DNA of 42,070 bases from assembly GCA_009699015.1 (NCBI GenBank), contig WLOY01000011.1, forward strand, positions 1 to 42,070, written 5' to 3'. Numbering within the stretch: the first letter of the stretch is position 1; each line of letters begins with the position of its first letter. The position numbers and the translations under genes are program-made. Of the stretch, positions 19,357 through 29,144 are shown in pieces. The DNA comes from Actinomycetota bacterium. Its GTDB lineage: Bacteria > Actinomycetota > Actinomycetes > S36-B12. A model generated the notes under the pieces. That model was not told where the DNA came from and did no database searches. It saw only the letters and a program-made list of their open reading frames with translations.

Positions 19357-20433
19357 ATGACCAAGCACGTTCGCTATGAAGACGTATCGCTCGTCTACCC
19401 CGGCAGCACACTGCCTGCCGTCAGCCACCTCGATATCTTGATCGAGCCGGGCGAGTTCCTTGTCCTTGTCGGCCCATCCGGGTGCGGCAAGTCCACCAGC
19501 CTGCGAATGCTCGCCGGGCTCGAACCCATCACCTCTGGGGCCATCTACATTGGCGATCGCGACATCACCAATGTGTCCGCGAAGGATCGGGACATCGCGA
19601 TGGTGTTCCAGAACTACGCGCTGTACCCCCACATGTCGGTGGCCGAGAACATGGGATTCGCGCTGAAGATCCAGAAGGTCTCGAAGGACGAGATCAGCCG
19701 TCGGGTGCAGGAGGCGGCCAAGCTTCTTGACCTCACCGACTACCTCGATCGCAAGCCGAAGGCGCTCTCGGGCGGCCAGCGCCAGCGGGTCGCGATGGGT
19801 CGTGCCATCGTCCGCGAACCCGAGGTCTTCTTGATGGACGAGCCGCTCTCGAATCTCGACGCCAAACTGCGAGTGCAGACCCGCACCCAGATCGCCGCAC
19901 TCCAGCGGCGATTGGGCACGACCACCGTCTACGTCACGCACGACCAGGTCGAGGCAATGACGATGGGTGATCGAGTCGCGGTCCTCAAGGATGGCGTGCT
20001 CCAGCAGGTCGACACTCCTCGCGCGCTGTACGACGCCCCGGCGAATGCGTTCGTTGCAGCGTTCATCGGGTCGCCCTCGATGAACATCGTGAGCGCACGC
20101 ATCGTCGAGGCCGGAGTCGAAGTCAATGGAGCGACCATCCAGGTGGAGCGGAGCGTCCTTGCGAGGGCGAGTGGCGACTCCGTGCTCCTCGGCTTCCGCC
20201 CTGAGGATCTCCAGCTCGGAGATATCGGCATTCCGATGACTGTTTCGCTCGTGGAGGAGCTCGGCGCCGACACTTTCGTCTATGGCACGGCACCTGGGCT
20301 GGACGGCACGGATGTTGACCTCGTCGCTCGCTCGCGAGGATTCCAGTCGCCCGCCATCGGTGCGAGCGTCCACGTCAACCCGACGAAGACATACGTGTTC
20401 GATCCGGCAGGGGAGCAGTCGCGCCTCTCATAG
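19357..20433 (+). CDS. Carbohydrate ABC transporter ATP-binding protein (MsmX/UgpC type)
   Basis: Walker A GPSGCGKST, signature LSGGQRQRVAMGRA, Walker B VFLMDEPLSNLDAKLR, TOBE-like C-terminus; no permease or binding-protein genes adjacent. Confidence 0.95.
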   Translation: MTKHVRYEDVSLVYPGSTLPAVSHLDILIEPGEFLVLVGPSGCGKSTSLRMLAGLEPITSGAIYIGDRDITNVSAKDRDIAMVFQNYALYPHMSVAENMGFALKIQKVSKDEISRRVQEAAKLLDLTDYLDRKPKALSGGQRQRVAMGRAIVREPEVFLMDEPLSNLDAKLRVQTRTQIAALQRRLGTTTVYVTHDQVEAMTMGDRVAVLKDGVLQQVDTPRALYDAPANAFVAAFIGSPSMNIVSARIVEAGVEVNGATIQVERSVLARASGDSVLLGFRPEDLQLGDIGIPMTVSLVEELGADTFVYGTAPGLDGTDVDLVARSRGFQSPAIGASVHVNPTKTYVFDPAGEQSRLS

Positions 20434-20476
20434 TCGCCGACAGGAATCGACACGGATCACGGTGCACTATTGGTCT

Positions 20477-21223
20477 ATGAGACGTCGAACCTTGCCAGCA
20501 CTTGCCCTGATCCTCGCCGGAACGGTTGCACTCCTCTCCGCCTGCGCGCCGACGACGACTGTCACGGCGCCGGGCGGAGTGGCGGCACGGACGGTAAGCG
20601 TGGCGGCGACAGGCACGGCCGAGGCCACGCCTGACGCAGCCCGCGCCTCGATCACCGTCGAGTCGACCGACCCCTCGTCGGCGCAGGTTGCGCAGGCGGC
20701 TGCCGCTGAGGCCACCACGCTGGCGCTCGATGAGCTCAAGGCCGCCGGGGTGGACGCGAAGGACATAGCCACCCAGGCGATCAGCGTCGGTCCGCTCTAC
20801 GACTACACGTCCGAGGGCGGCCAGACGCTCATCGGCTACCGCGCATCGCAGACGCTGACGGTCACCCTGCGGGATCTTGCGACGGCCGGGGCGACCCTCG
20901 ACGCCGTCGTGAAGGCCGGCGGCAACTCGGTGCGCATCGACTCCCTCGAGCCGTTCGTGACCGACCCGGCCGCCGCGACCGAGAAGGCTCGCGCGCAGGC
21001 CGTCGACATCGCCAGGGCCCAGGCCGAGCAGTATGCGCAACTGCTCGGATTCACGCTCGGGCCGGTCGCCACGGTTTCGGAGGCCACCTCGAATGGGCCC
21101 ATGCCGCAGGGTGCCTACGCGGAAGCCGCGCCGAGTGCCGACAAGGACGTGCCCACGCCGATCGAGGCGGGCACGACCGAGGTCACCGTCACGCTGAACG
21201 TCGCCTGGCTGATCGAGGACTGA
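20477..21223 (+). CDS. SIMPL-domain (DUF541) lipoprotein
   Basis: Lipobox LLSACAP; VSVAATGTAEATPDAARASITVES...YRASQTLTVTLRDL pattern of SIMPL proteins. Confidence 0.88.
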   Translation: MRRRTLPALALILAGTVALLSACAPTTTVTAPGGVAARTVSVAATGTAEATPDAARASITVESTDPSSAQVAQAAAAEATTLALDELKAAGVDAKDIATQAISVGPLYDYTSEGGQTLIGYRASQTLTVTLRDLATAGATLDAVVKAGGNSVRIDSLEPFVTDPAAATEKARAQAVDIARAQAEQYAQLLGFTLGPVATVSEATSNGPMPQGAYAEAAPSADKDVPTPIEAGTTEVTVTLNVAWLIED

Positions 21224-21242
21224 CCGGCCGCTGCCTAGGGCG

Positions 21243-22718
21243 CTACCAGCCACCCTCTGCGCGGCGGTTGTAGCGAACCTCGGTGTCGCCTAGGTCGAAG
21301 ACGAGCAGCTTCTGCTCGGTGAAGCGCTCGAGGAACCACTGGGAGAGCTCGCGGCCGACGCCGCTGTTGCCGGTGCCGCCGAACGGGGCGAGCTGATCCC
21401 AGTAGTTGCTCGTCTCGTTGATGTTCACGGTGCCGTGCTGGAGTGCCTCGCCGACGCGCCACGCGGTGGCGAGATCGCGGGTCCACAGCGATGCGATGAG
21501 GCCGAGCTTGCTCGAATTCGCGATCGCGATGGCCTCGGAGATCGACTCGATCCTGATGATGGGAGCGACGGGACCGAAGGTCTCCTCGCGCGCGATCATC
21601 ATCTGCGGGGTGACGCCGGTGAGGATGGTAGCCGGGTAGAAGAGCCCCTCCTGCGGACCGAATTGCGTGATCTCGGCACCCTGTGCTCGGGCATCCTCGA
21701 CATGGTCCACGACCCGCTTGAGGGTCGCGGCATTGCGCAGTGGACCCATCTCGGTCTCGTCAAGGCCGGGATCGCCGATGCGCAGTTGCGATGCCCGCGC
21801 CTTGAGCTTCGCCACGAACTCGTCGTGGACGTCGGCGTGGACGAGCAGGCGCTCGCCCGAGGTGCAGACCTGGCCGGCGTAATAGAAGCAGGCGTTCATC
21901 GAGCCCTCGACGGCCGCATCGATGTCGGCGTCGGCGAGGACGATGACCGGGCCGTCGCCGCCGAGCTCGAGCAGGTGTGGTCGAAGCGCAGCCTTCGCGG
22001 CTATGCGCTGACCGGTCGCGGTCGAGCCGGTGAAGAACAGCCCGTCGACATCCTCGTGCTCGACGATGGCGGCCCCGACCTCGCCCATGCCGTGCACGAC
22101 ATTGAGGACACCCGGGGGAAGGCCGGCCTCGGTGCAGATCTCGGCCACCATGTTGCAGCAGATCGGCGAGAACTCCGAGGGCTTCCAGACCGCCGTGTTG
22201 CCCGCGGCGATGATGTGGGCGAGTGCGATCGAGGCGATATCCGTTGGGAAGTTGTAAGGGGTGATGACGCCGACGACGCCCAGCGGACGATGCGTGAGGA
22301 CGAGCCTCTTGTTGTTCGTCTGCTCCTGGGTCGACGGGAACGACAGCCCGCGATGCCGGAGCACCTCCTCGCCGGCCTTCTGCCAGGAGGGGGCCGCGTA
22401 CTCGTGCACCTCCTCGCGCGCCTCGGCGACGGTCTTGCCGATCTCGATGATGAGGACCTGCGCGACCTCCTCGGCGCGGGCGGCGAAGAGGGCGTGGATC
22501 TGCCTCATGATCTTCACCCGCTCGATCAGCGGTGTGGCAGCCCAGGCGGGCTGCGCGGCTCGGGCAGCCTCGACGGCGCGCGCCACATCGGCCGCGTCGC
22601 ACCGGGCGACATCGGCGATCAGCGCACCGGATTGGGGGGAGTGGACGGGGAAGGTGCCGCCGGAGCCGTCCACCCACGACCCGTTGATGAGTGCCTTGGT
22701 CGGCAGTGCCTGTGCCAT
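21243..22718 (-). CDS. NAD(P)-dependent aldehyde dehydrogenase
   Basis: PYNFPTDIASIALAHIIAAGNTAVWKPSE, FTGSTATG, LELGGDGP, GQVCTSGERLLV, EETFGPV motifs. Confidence 0.95.
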   Translation of the reverse strand: MAQALPTKALINGSWVDGSGGTFPVHSPQSGALIADVARCDAADVARAVEAARAAQPAWAATPLIERVKIMRQIHALFAARAEEVAQVLIIEIGKTVAEAREEVHEYAAPSWQKAGEEVLRHRGLSFPSTQEQTNNKRLVLTHRPLGVVGVITPYNFPTDIASIALAHIIAAGNTAVWKPSEFSPICCNMVAEICTEAGLPPGVLNVVHGMGEVGAAIVEHEDVDGLFFTGSTATGQRIAAKAALRPHLLELGGDGPVIVLADADIDAAVEGSMNACFYYAGQVCTSGERLLVHADVHDEFVAKLKARASQLRIGDPGLDETEMGPLRNAATLKRVVDHVEDARAQGAEITQFGPQEGLFYPATILTGVTPQMMIAREETFGPVAPIIRIESISEAIAIANSSKLGLIASLWTRDLATAWRVGEALQHGTVNINETSNYWDQLAPFGGTGNSGVGRELSQWFLERFTEQKLLVFDLGDTEVRYNRRAEGGW

Positions 22719-22928
22719 GTCTCTCCTACCCGCTTCGGGATTCGGTCAGCAGCCCTGACGGCTGATGTCCGTCAACGTATCCGATGAGCGGGGCCCATGG
22801 CCGGTTGTTTGTGAGTGCCGGGTGCTTCTCGCTGAGGACTGGCGTCTAGTTCAGGACCGGCTTCTCGTCCAAGTAGGCGTAGTGTCGAAGTATCGGAGCC
22901 ATCAGGACTCCCGGATGACGGAGTGGTC

Positions 22929-23063
22929 ATGGGCGACAAGTCTCGGCAGAAGACGGAAACGAAGAAGGTCGGGAAGTCAATCAAGGAGAAGCGCGCCGAC
23001 AAGAGGATGGCGGCCGGCTCCTCGAAGGACGGCCCCGGCATCATGCCGCCCAAGAAGGACTGA
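22929..23063 (+). CDS. Small Lys-rich protein, 44 aa (not in supplied ORF track)
   Basis: ATG 22929 to TGA 23061-23063: MGDKSRQKTETKKVGKSIKEKRADKRMAAGSSKDGPGIMPPKKD. Confidence 0.65.
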   Translation: MGDKSRQKTETKKVGKSIKEKRADKRMAAGSSKDGPGIMPPKKD

Positions 23064-23102
23064 CGGACGGGTGCTCGGCTCAGTCGCCTCGGGCATGGTG
23101 CA

Positions 23103-23531
23103 CTAAGCGGCTGGATCGCTCCAGCGCAGGCCCTTGAACCGACCGAATCCCCGATCGAATGAGACCCACGTGGCATTGATCTCCAGGGCTGCGGCGGCCA
23201 GCCAGGCGTCGGTGATGTCATGGGCGCGCGGTCGATTGCTGTCGAGAAGGCCGCGGAATATCGACCAGTGCGCGGGGCCTGGATTGAGCACGTGAACGAA
23301 GGGTGAAGCTGCCAGCAGGTCGACGACCTCGAGCGCTGACGACAGGTGAAGGGGCTCTTCGAGGACTCGCCGACTGGTCGCGACCCGGATGAAGCCCGAG
23401 ATCACCGTCGAGAAGAGGCCAAGGCCCTCGGGTGACCTGCGCAGGCGCTCGAGCGTCTCGCGGGCCAAGTGGTGGTTGGGCGACGTCGAGATGACTGAAT
23501 CCAATAGGACGTTGACGTCAACGCAATGCAT
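23103..23531 (-). CDS. PIN-domain ribonuclease toxin (VapC-like)
   Basis: [37 protein letters not shown] acidic PIN motifs; overlaps the upstream RHH antitoxin. Confidence 0.88.
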   Translation of the reverse strand: MHCVDVNVLLDSVISTSPNHHLARETLERLRRSPEGLGLFSTVISGFIRVATSRRVLEEPLHLSSALEVVDLLAASPFVHVLNPGPAHWSIFRGLLDSNRPRAHDITDAWLAAAALEINATWVSFDRGFGRFKGLRWSDPAA

Positions 23532-23787
23532 TGAGTGCGGATCCCTCGTCGAGCAGTTCGCTGAGCGATGCATTGCTGTCGAGATCGATGCCGGGCCGTA
23601 GCCCGCCGCCGGTGAAGACGGGTAGTTCAGGAAAGTGAAGGCTGCTGGTGTCGGTGGCTGCCGATCGTCGCGCGAGCAGCAGGGTGATCGCGTCCTCGAT
23701 CACTGAACCAACGGAGCACCCTTGAATGGCTGCAACCTGTTTCACCTCACGGTAGATATCGTCCCGAAGCGTGACGGTTGTCCTCAT
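23518..23787 (-). CDS. Ribbon-helix-helix antitoxin (VapB-like)
   Basis: [41 protein letters not shown] is an RHH domain; immediately 5' of the PIN gene. Confidence 0.85.
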   Translation of the reverse strand: MRTTVTLRDDIYREVKQVAAIQGCSVGSVIEDAITLLLARRSAATDTSSLHFPELPVFTGGGLRPGIDLDSNASLSELLDEGSALNALR

Positions 23788-23807
23788 CTGGGCACATTAG
23801 CATCATG

Positions 23808-24797
23808 CAGGTGCACCAAGATGCACCAGTAATAGGCTGCGATGGTGACCACTCACATGACACCGACGCACATGTTTCCGACGTGACCGCAATCGCGAAG
23901 TCCTCTGCCGGGGTGAGGCGGCAGGCGCGCGCGGCCGCCTCACCGGCCGACTTGAACGATTCGATTCGCGAGTGCCGCGCCTGCCCGCGCCTTGTCTCCT
24001 GGTGTCAGGACGTGGCGGTCGCCAAGCGGGCGGCGTACGCCGATGAAACGTACTGGGGCGCCCCGGTCCCGAGCTTCGGAGCCGATCGACCGTCGATCCT
24101 CATCATCGGCCTGGCCCCCGGAGCCCACGGCGCGAATCGGACCGGGCGGATGTTCACCGGCGACCGGAGCGGCGACTGGCTCTTCGGGTCACTGCACCGC
24201 ACCGGGCTGGCCTCGACGCCTGGCTCGGTCTCCCGTGACGACGGCCAGCGACTGGAGATCGTCCGGATCACCGCGGCGGTTCGATGCGCGCCGCCGGACA
24301 ACAAGCCCACGACCGAGGAGCGCGATACGTGCGCCCCCTGGCTCGACCGAGAGCTCGAGCTCGTCAACCCCGATCTCAGGGTGGTCGTGGCGCTCGGCGG
24401 ATTCGCCTGGTCCGCAGCGCTTGCCGCGCTCGCCACCTGCGGCTGGTCGCTGCCGATGCCGCGGCCGCGCTTCGGCCACGGCGTCCACGTCAACCTCGAG
24501 CGGAAGGACGGGCACAGCGTCGTCCTCCTCGGCTGCTATCACCCGAGCCAGCAGAACACGTTCACCGGCAGGCTCACCGAGCCGATGCTCGACGAGGTGT
24601 TCACGGCCGCGCGTCGCCTGGCATCCGGCTGCACCATCCACCACGTCGGGACCCTGGCCGTGAGGTCAGGACCCTGGCAGGGTCCGATCCGAGGCCCAGC
24701 CCTCGACCGCCGCCTTGTAGCGCTCGAGCGACTCCGGGCAGTAGGTCGAGAGCACGGCTGCGTCGTAGGCGATCGCCGCCGGGTCCAGGACCCCTGA
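23808..24797 (+). CDS. Type-5 uracil-DNA glycosylase (UdgB-like)
   Basis: [28 protein letters not shown] and [19 protein letters not shown] motifs; Cys-rich N-terminal ([11 protein letters not shown]). Start uncertain (M at 23808 or downstream). Confidence 0.88.
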   Translation, partial: QVHQDAPVIGCDGDHSHDTDAHVSDVTAIAKSSAGVRRQARAAASPADLNDSIRECRACPRLVSWCQDVAVAKRAAYADETYWGAPVPSFGADRPSILIIGLAPGAHGANRTGRMFTGDRSGDWLFGSLHRTGLASTPGSVSRDDGQRLEIVRITAAVRCAPPDNKPTTEERDTCAPWLDRELELVNPDLRVVVALGGFAWSAALAALATCGWSLPMPRPRFGHGVHVNLERKDGHSVVLLGCYHPSQQNTFTGRLTEPMLDEVFTAARRLASGCTIHHVGTLAVRSGPWQGPIRGPALDRRLVALERLRAVGREHGCVVGDRRRVQDP

Positions 24798-25124
24798 GCG
24801 TCGTCCGCTCGGTGACCCGAAATGACCAGCGTTGAAGCCGGTGATGAATGCCGACTCTGCGTTGATGCAGGCAATGCCGCCGTCGGCGCCGTAGAGCACC
24901 GTGAGGGTCTCGACCGCCGGCACCGGAACGTTGACCCCGGAGGCCTCGAGGACGAGAAGTTGGGAGCGGAGGGCCTCGGCCTGAGCGACCGACTCCGAGC
25001 TTGCTGCCTCCTCCGGCGTCGTCGGGCCGCATCCGGTGAGGAGGGCGGCCATTGCGATGACTGGCAAGAGGGCATGCACGGCAGCCCGTCCCGCTGAGCG
25101 ACGCGATGTGGTTGAAGTGCGCAT
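24666..25124 (-). CDS. Lipoprotein, hypothetical (downstream of gadC)
   Basis: Lipobox LLTGCGP; starts 9 nt after the gadC stop. Confidence 0.75.
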   Translation of the reverse strand: MRTSTTSRRSAGRAAVHALLPVIAMAALLTGCGPTTPEEAASSESVAQAEALRSQLLVLEASGVNVPVPAVETLTVLYGADGGIACINAESAFITGFNAGHFGSPSGRRSGVLDPAAIAYDAAVLSTYCPESLERYKAAVEGWASDRTLPGS

Positions 25125-25133
25125 GATCTCCCC

Positions 25134-26564
25134 TTAGCTATTCGACGCTGCGGTCGTGTCGGTGGGCTCGGCCTCTGGTAGCGCGATCCACGACGGCTTG
25201 CGCAGGGCGTAGAAGATGAACGGACCGCATCCGAGGACGAGGATCCCGGCGAGGAGGAAGCCGACGTAGATGAAGTTGTTGATGTTCGAGCCGGTGGGCT
25301 GGGCGAATCCGATGAGAAAGGCCAGCACGCTCGCAGCGAATCCGACCCAGCCGACGAGCTTCATCGCCGGGGTGCGGAAGCCTCGAACGACGTCGGGCTG
25401 GGTGCGCCGAAGCTTCAGTGCGGCGAGGAACATGATCATGTACATGATCAGGTAGAGCTGGACGGCCATGGCGGACAGAATCCAGAACGCCGAGCTGACA
25501 TTCGGCACCACCGCGAACAGCAGCGCGAGGATGGAGACGATGATGCCCTGAACGATGAGGATGTTGATCTGGACGCCCGCCGCGTTGGTCTTCTGAAGCG
25601 AGGGGGGCAGGTAGCCGTCCTTCGCGACGAGCAGGAGACCACGGCTTGGGCCGGGGATCCAGGTGACGACGCTCGCGAGGATGCCGACCACGATGAGCAG
25701 CGCCATGACGCTCGTTCCCCATGGGATGCCGACCTTCTGGAAAAAGACATCGAAGGCCTGCATGACCCCTGTCGTGAGGTCGACGCTCTTGGCCGGGACT
25801 CCGACGGCGATGGCGAGGGTCGGCGGGATGAAGACGAGGAGGATGAGGATCGAGGCGAGGCCGATGGCCTTCGGGAAGCCCTTCTTCGGATTGATCATGT
25901 CCGTTACGTGGACCGCGTTCATCTCCATGCCGGCGTAGGCCAGGAAGTTGCTCACGATGAGGACGATGCTCGCGATGCCGGTGAACGCGGGCAGCCAGCT
26001 CGTGCCGGATCCCGTCTCGAGCTCGGATTGCCCGCCCTTGGCGAGGTAGATGAGCGCCATGACGACGAGCATCGCTGCCGGGATGAGCGTCCCGACGATG
26101 AGTCCCTTGCTCCCGACGAATGCGGTGAAGCTCATGCCCCGCAACGAGATAAGTGTCGCGAGCCAGTAGACGATGAGGATCGTCGCGCCGACGAACACGC
26201 CGTTGCTGCCGAGATCCGGGTTGAAGACGTAGGCCAGTGCGCCGGCGAAGAAGGCCAGCTGCGCTGGAAACCAGACGACGTTCTGCATCCACTGCTGCCA
26301 GATGGCGACGAAGCCCATCCGGTCGCCGTACGCCGCCTTGACCCAGCCGAACACGCCGCCGTTCCACCCACTTGCAAGCTCGGCGGCCACGAGGGCGACG
26401 GGCACGAGGAAGACGATGGCGGGCAGCACGTACAGGAATATCGATGCCAGTCCGTAGGGCGCCATGGCCGGCAGCCCTCGAACGCTGGCAACCGCGGTGG
26501 TCGTGAGCAGCGCCATGGTGATCCATGACAGGCCAGCGGCCTTCTTCTTGGTTGGAGTGCTCAT
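25134..26564 (-). CDS. gadC: APC-family glutamate/GABA antiporter-like permease
   Basis: APC-fold permease (GLPAMAPYGLASIFLYVLPAIVFLVPVALVAAELASGWNGGVFGWV...NPKKGFPKAI), directly downstream of gadB. Confidence 0.88.
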   Translation of the reverse strand: MSTPTKKKAAGLSWITMALLTTTAVASVRGLPAMAPYGLASIFLYVLPAIVFLVPVALVAAELASGWNGGVFGWVKAAYGDRMGFVAIWQQWMQNVVWFPAQLAFFAGALAYVFNPDLGSNGVFVGATILIVYWLATLISLRGMSFTAFVGSKGLIVGTLIPAAMLVVMALIYLAKGGQSELETGSGTSWLPAFTGIASIVLIVSNFLAYAGMEMNAVHVTDMINPKKGFPKAIGLASILILLVFIPPTLAIAVGVPAKSVDLTTGVMQAFDVFFQKVGIPWGTSVMALLIVVGILASVVTWIPGPSRGLLLVAKDGYLPPSLQKTNAAGVQINILIVQGIIVSILALLFAVVPNVSSAFWILSAMAVQLYLIMYMIMFLAALKLRRTQPDVVRGFRTPAMKLVGWVGFAASVLAFLIGFAQPTGSNINNFIYVGFLLAGILVLGCGPFIFYALRKPSWIALPEAEPTDTTAASNS

Positions 26565-26585
26565 CGGAGTTCCCTGTTCCCTGCT

Positions 26586-27983
26586 CTAGTGATGGAAGGA
26601 CGAGGTGGCCGCTGCGGATTCCTTCGGCATCGGGCCGGTGAGCCGGTCGAGGTAGTCGACGCTTCGCTGCAGGTCCTGGACGAACAGGCTTGCGAGATCC
26701 ATCGAGAATCCGTTGCGGACGACAACCCGCATGACCGTGACGTCCTCGATGTCGGCCGGCATCGGGTAGGAGGGGACTTGCCATCCGTGGTGACGCAGGC
26801 GCTCGGACAGGTCGGAGAGATCCCAGTTGGCGGTGTAGCCGGGTTTCAACTGCCACGCGAAGACCGGGATGTCGGTGCCATCGGTGAGGAGGGAGAACGC
26901 CGGCATCTTCACGACCTCGGTCGCGACGTACACCGCGACGTCCTGGCAGGCTTGCTGCACGCGCCTGTAGCCCTCGCGGCCGAGCCGCAGGAAGTTGTAG
27001 TACTGCAGCAGTACCTGCGCGCCGGGTCGCGAGAAGTTCAGTGCGAGTGTCGGCATGTCGCCGCCGAGGTAGGACACATGGAAGATGAGGTCCTCGGGAA
27101 GGTGCTCGGTCTTGCGCCAGACGACCCATCCGAGTCCGGGGTAGACGAGGCCGTACTTGTGCCCGGAGGTGTTGATCGAGTGGACGCGTTCGAGCCTGAA
27201 ATCCCAGACGAGGTCGGGCTGGAGGAAGGGCGCGATCATGCCGCCGCTGGCACCGTCGACGTGGATCGGCACGTCCAGGCCCGTCCGCTTCTGCAGGTCG
27301 TCTAGGGCGGCGGCGATCTCCTGAACGGGCTCGTAGAGCCCGGTGTAGGTGACACCGAGGATGACGACGACCCCGATCGTGTTCTCGTCGACGAAGGGGA
27401 GCATGCTCTCGGCGGTCAGGCCCGGGTTCTCGAGGGTCACCGGGACGTAACGCGGCTCGACATCCCAGTAGTTGCAGAACTTCTCCCAGACGACCTGGAC
27501 GCCGGAGCTCATGATGAGGTTCGGCTTGTCGATCGGCTTGCCCTCTGCGCGGCGCCGGTTCTGCCAGCTGCGCTTGAAGGCAAGGCCGCCGAGCATGCAT
27601 GCCTCGGACGATCCGATGGCCGAGGTGCCGATGGTCTCACCCGGAGCGTGCCAGAGGTCTGCGAGGATCCGCACGCATCGCTCCTCGATCTCGGCCGTCT
27701 GCGGGTACTCGTCCTTGTCGATCATGTTCTTGTCGAACGTCTCGGAGTAGAGCTTCGCGGCCTGCGGCTCCATCCAGGTGCCGACGAATGTCGCGAGGTT
27801 CAGCCGCGCATTGCCGTCGAGCATCGCCTCGTCGTGGACGATCTGGTAGGCGGTCTCAGGCAGCATCTCGTCGTCAGGGAGGCGATGCCGCGGCACCGAC
27901 TTCTCCCCTTTGCGGGCGAACATCGGATTGACGGACAGATCCTCGGTTGCACGTGATGTGCGGCCGACGTGGTGGATGGGCAT
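26586..27983 (-). CDS. gadB: Glutamate decarboxylase (PLP)
   Basis: GSSEACMLGGLAFKRSWQ, HVDGASGGMIAPFLQPDLVWDFRLERVHSINTSGHKYGLVYPGLGWVVWR, FLRLGREGYRR. Confidence 0.97.
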   Translation of the reverse strand: MPIHHVGRTSRATEDLSVNPMFARKGEKSVPRHRLPDDEMLPETAYQIVHDEAMLDGNARLNLATFVGTWMEPQAAKLYSETFDKNMIDKDEYPQTAEIEERCVRILADLWHAPGETIGTSAIGSSEACMLGGLAFKRSWQNRRRAEGKPIDKPNLIMSSGVQVVWEKFCNYWDVEPRYVPVTLENPGLTAESMLPFVDENTIGVVVILGVTYTGLYEPVQEIAAALDDLQKRTGLDVPIHVDGASGGMIAPFLQPDLVWDFRLERVHSINTSGHKYGLVYPGLGWVVWRKTEHLPEDLIFHVSYLGGDMPTLALNFSRPGAQVLLQYYNFLRLGREGYRRVQQACQDVAVYVATEVVKMPAFSLLTDGTDIPVFAWQLKPGYTANWDLSDLSERLRHHGWQVPSYPMPADIEDVTVMRVVVRNGFSMDLASLFVQDLQRSVDYLDRLTGPMPKESAAATSSFHH

Positions 27984-28452
27984 GACTGCTCCTCAGGCTG
28001 GGGTGACAGTCCGAATTCTTCTCTGCCAGCAGAGCGGTGTCGTGCTGAAGCACTAGGCGGATCGCGAGCGGGTTCGCGAGCAACCAGGACTTGGCCCTTC
28101 GAAGTGGATCGCACGATCAGGTGAACTGCGTGGCCTCCGTCATGACCTCACGGATCGTGGACACATCGAAGGCGCGTCACTCGCCGCTCTGTCGGAATGT
28201 TCATTCGCCGCAATGCCCGCTAGGCGTTATGACCGGCGGAGCGTCCTTTGTCCAACGCCCCCGGCGATCGATCGCGGCGTCGAAACGGCCAAACCGGTGC
28301 GGCGAAGGTGCTCCACGATCTGAATCGCCACGGCCGGCACCGCCTGCAACGGGGGGGGGGTTGCGGTGGGCAGGGACACTGTGCGAGCGTATGCGCGGCC
28401 CCCCGCCGATGCTGCGCCGTTGCCAAGACCGCGCCGATGGAGACAGGACCGC

Positions 28453-29022
28453 GTGGTGACCGAACCTATCCTCGCCCTCGCCTTGATGCTGAACCCCGGA
28501 CACGAGCGGGCTGCCCAGGCCCACATGGCGCGGCTTGCCGGGCGACTTGGGTTCGTGGCCTGCCACCTGCCGGTGGAGCCGGGTTCGACGATCAGCCCGT
28601 CAGACATGGACGTGCTCATCGCTGCCGCGGCTCCGGCCATGCTCGTCATCGATCATGGACAGGACACGGTGGGGGTGGTGCGAACCGCTGATCCCGAGGT
28701 CATTCGTCGGATGCGCGCGAGCCTGGACGCGGGCGAGGACACCCGGCCGCTCATCGTGGCCGTCCCGATCTCGATCGGAAGGACTCAGAGCGAGGCGGTG
28801 GCGCGAGCAGACCTGGATCCGCGATTCGTCGGCGAGGCCCATCGGCGAGTCGCTGGGGTTTTCGGGACCTTCGAGCAGGCGCAGGAGCAGGTGCTTGCGA
28901 TCGCCGAGGCGGGGGCAGAGGTGCTGCTCGTCACCGTGCCGGGGGAGCGCGATGTGGCCGACGTCCTCGCCCAGATTCGCGCCCTGGTGGTCGGCGCAAC
29001 ACCGGCGCTGGTGAATGGCTGA
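28453..29022 (+). CDS. Compact luciferase-like monooxygenase (LLM)-like protein
   Basis: ILALALMLNPGHERAAQAHMARLAGRLGFVACHLPV and C-terminal VAGVFGTFEQAQEQVLAIAEAGAEVLLVTVPG resemble N- and C-terminal parts of LLM proteins, in about 190 aa. GTG start assumed. Confidence 0.5.
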   Translation: MVTEPILALALMLNPGHERAAQAHMARLAGRLGFVACHLPVEPGSTISPSDMDVLIAAAAPAMLVIDHGQDTVGVVRTADPEVIRRMRASLDAGEDTRPLIVAVPISIGRTQSEAVARADLDPRFVGEAHRRVAGVFGTFEQAQEQVLAIAEAGAEVLLVTVPGERDVADVLAQIRALVVGATPALVNG

Positions 29023-29144
29023 GCACCGGGGTAGCGTAAATCGGGTCGAACCGTGGATAGGGCAGGGTTACCCCGGTGTTTCGAAGGCGTAGGTGCGGCG
29101 CTGCGTGGAGGCTTGCACTTCGGATGGTTTGAGGTGGAGGCACG

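Noticed and set aside
23103-23787. VapBC-type pair as a novel TA system
   Set aside because: Ordinary RHH antitoxin plus PIN toxin organisation; listed as features only.
25138-27600. 820-aa minus-strand ORF and other long ORFs (8375..9403 -, 15744..17237 -, 19069..20373 -, 21435..22787 +, 35573..36778 -)
   Set aside because: Arg/Pro/His-rich shadow frames of high-GC DNA, fully overlapping genes with clear family motifs.
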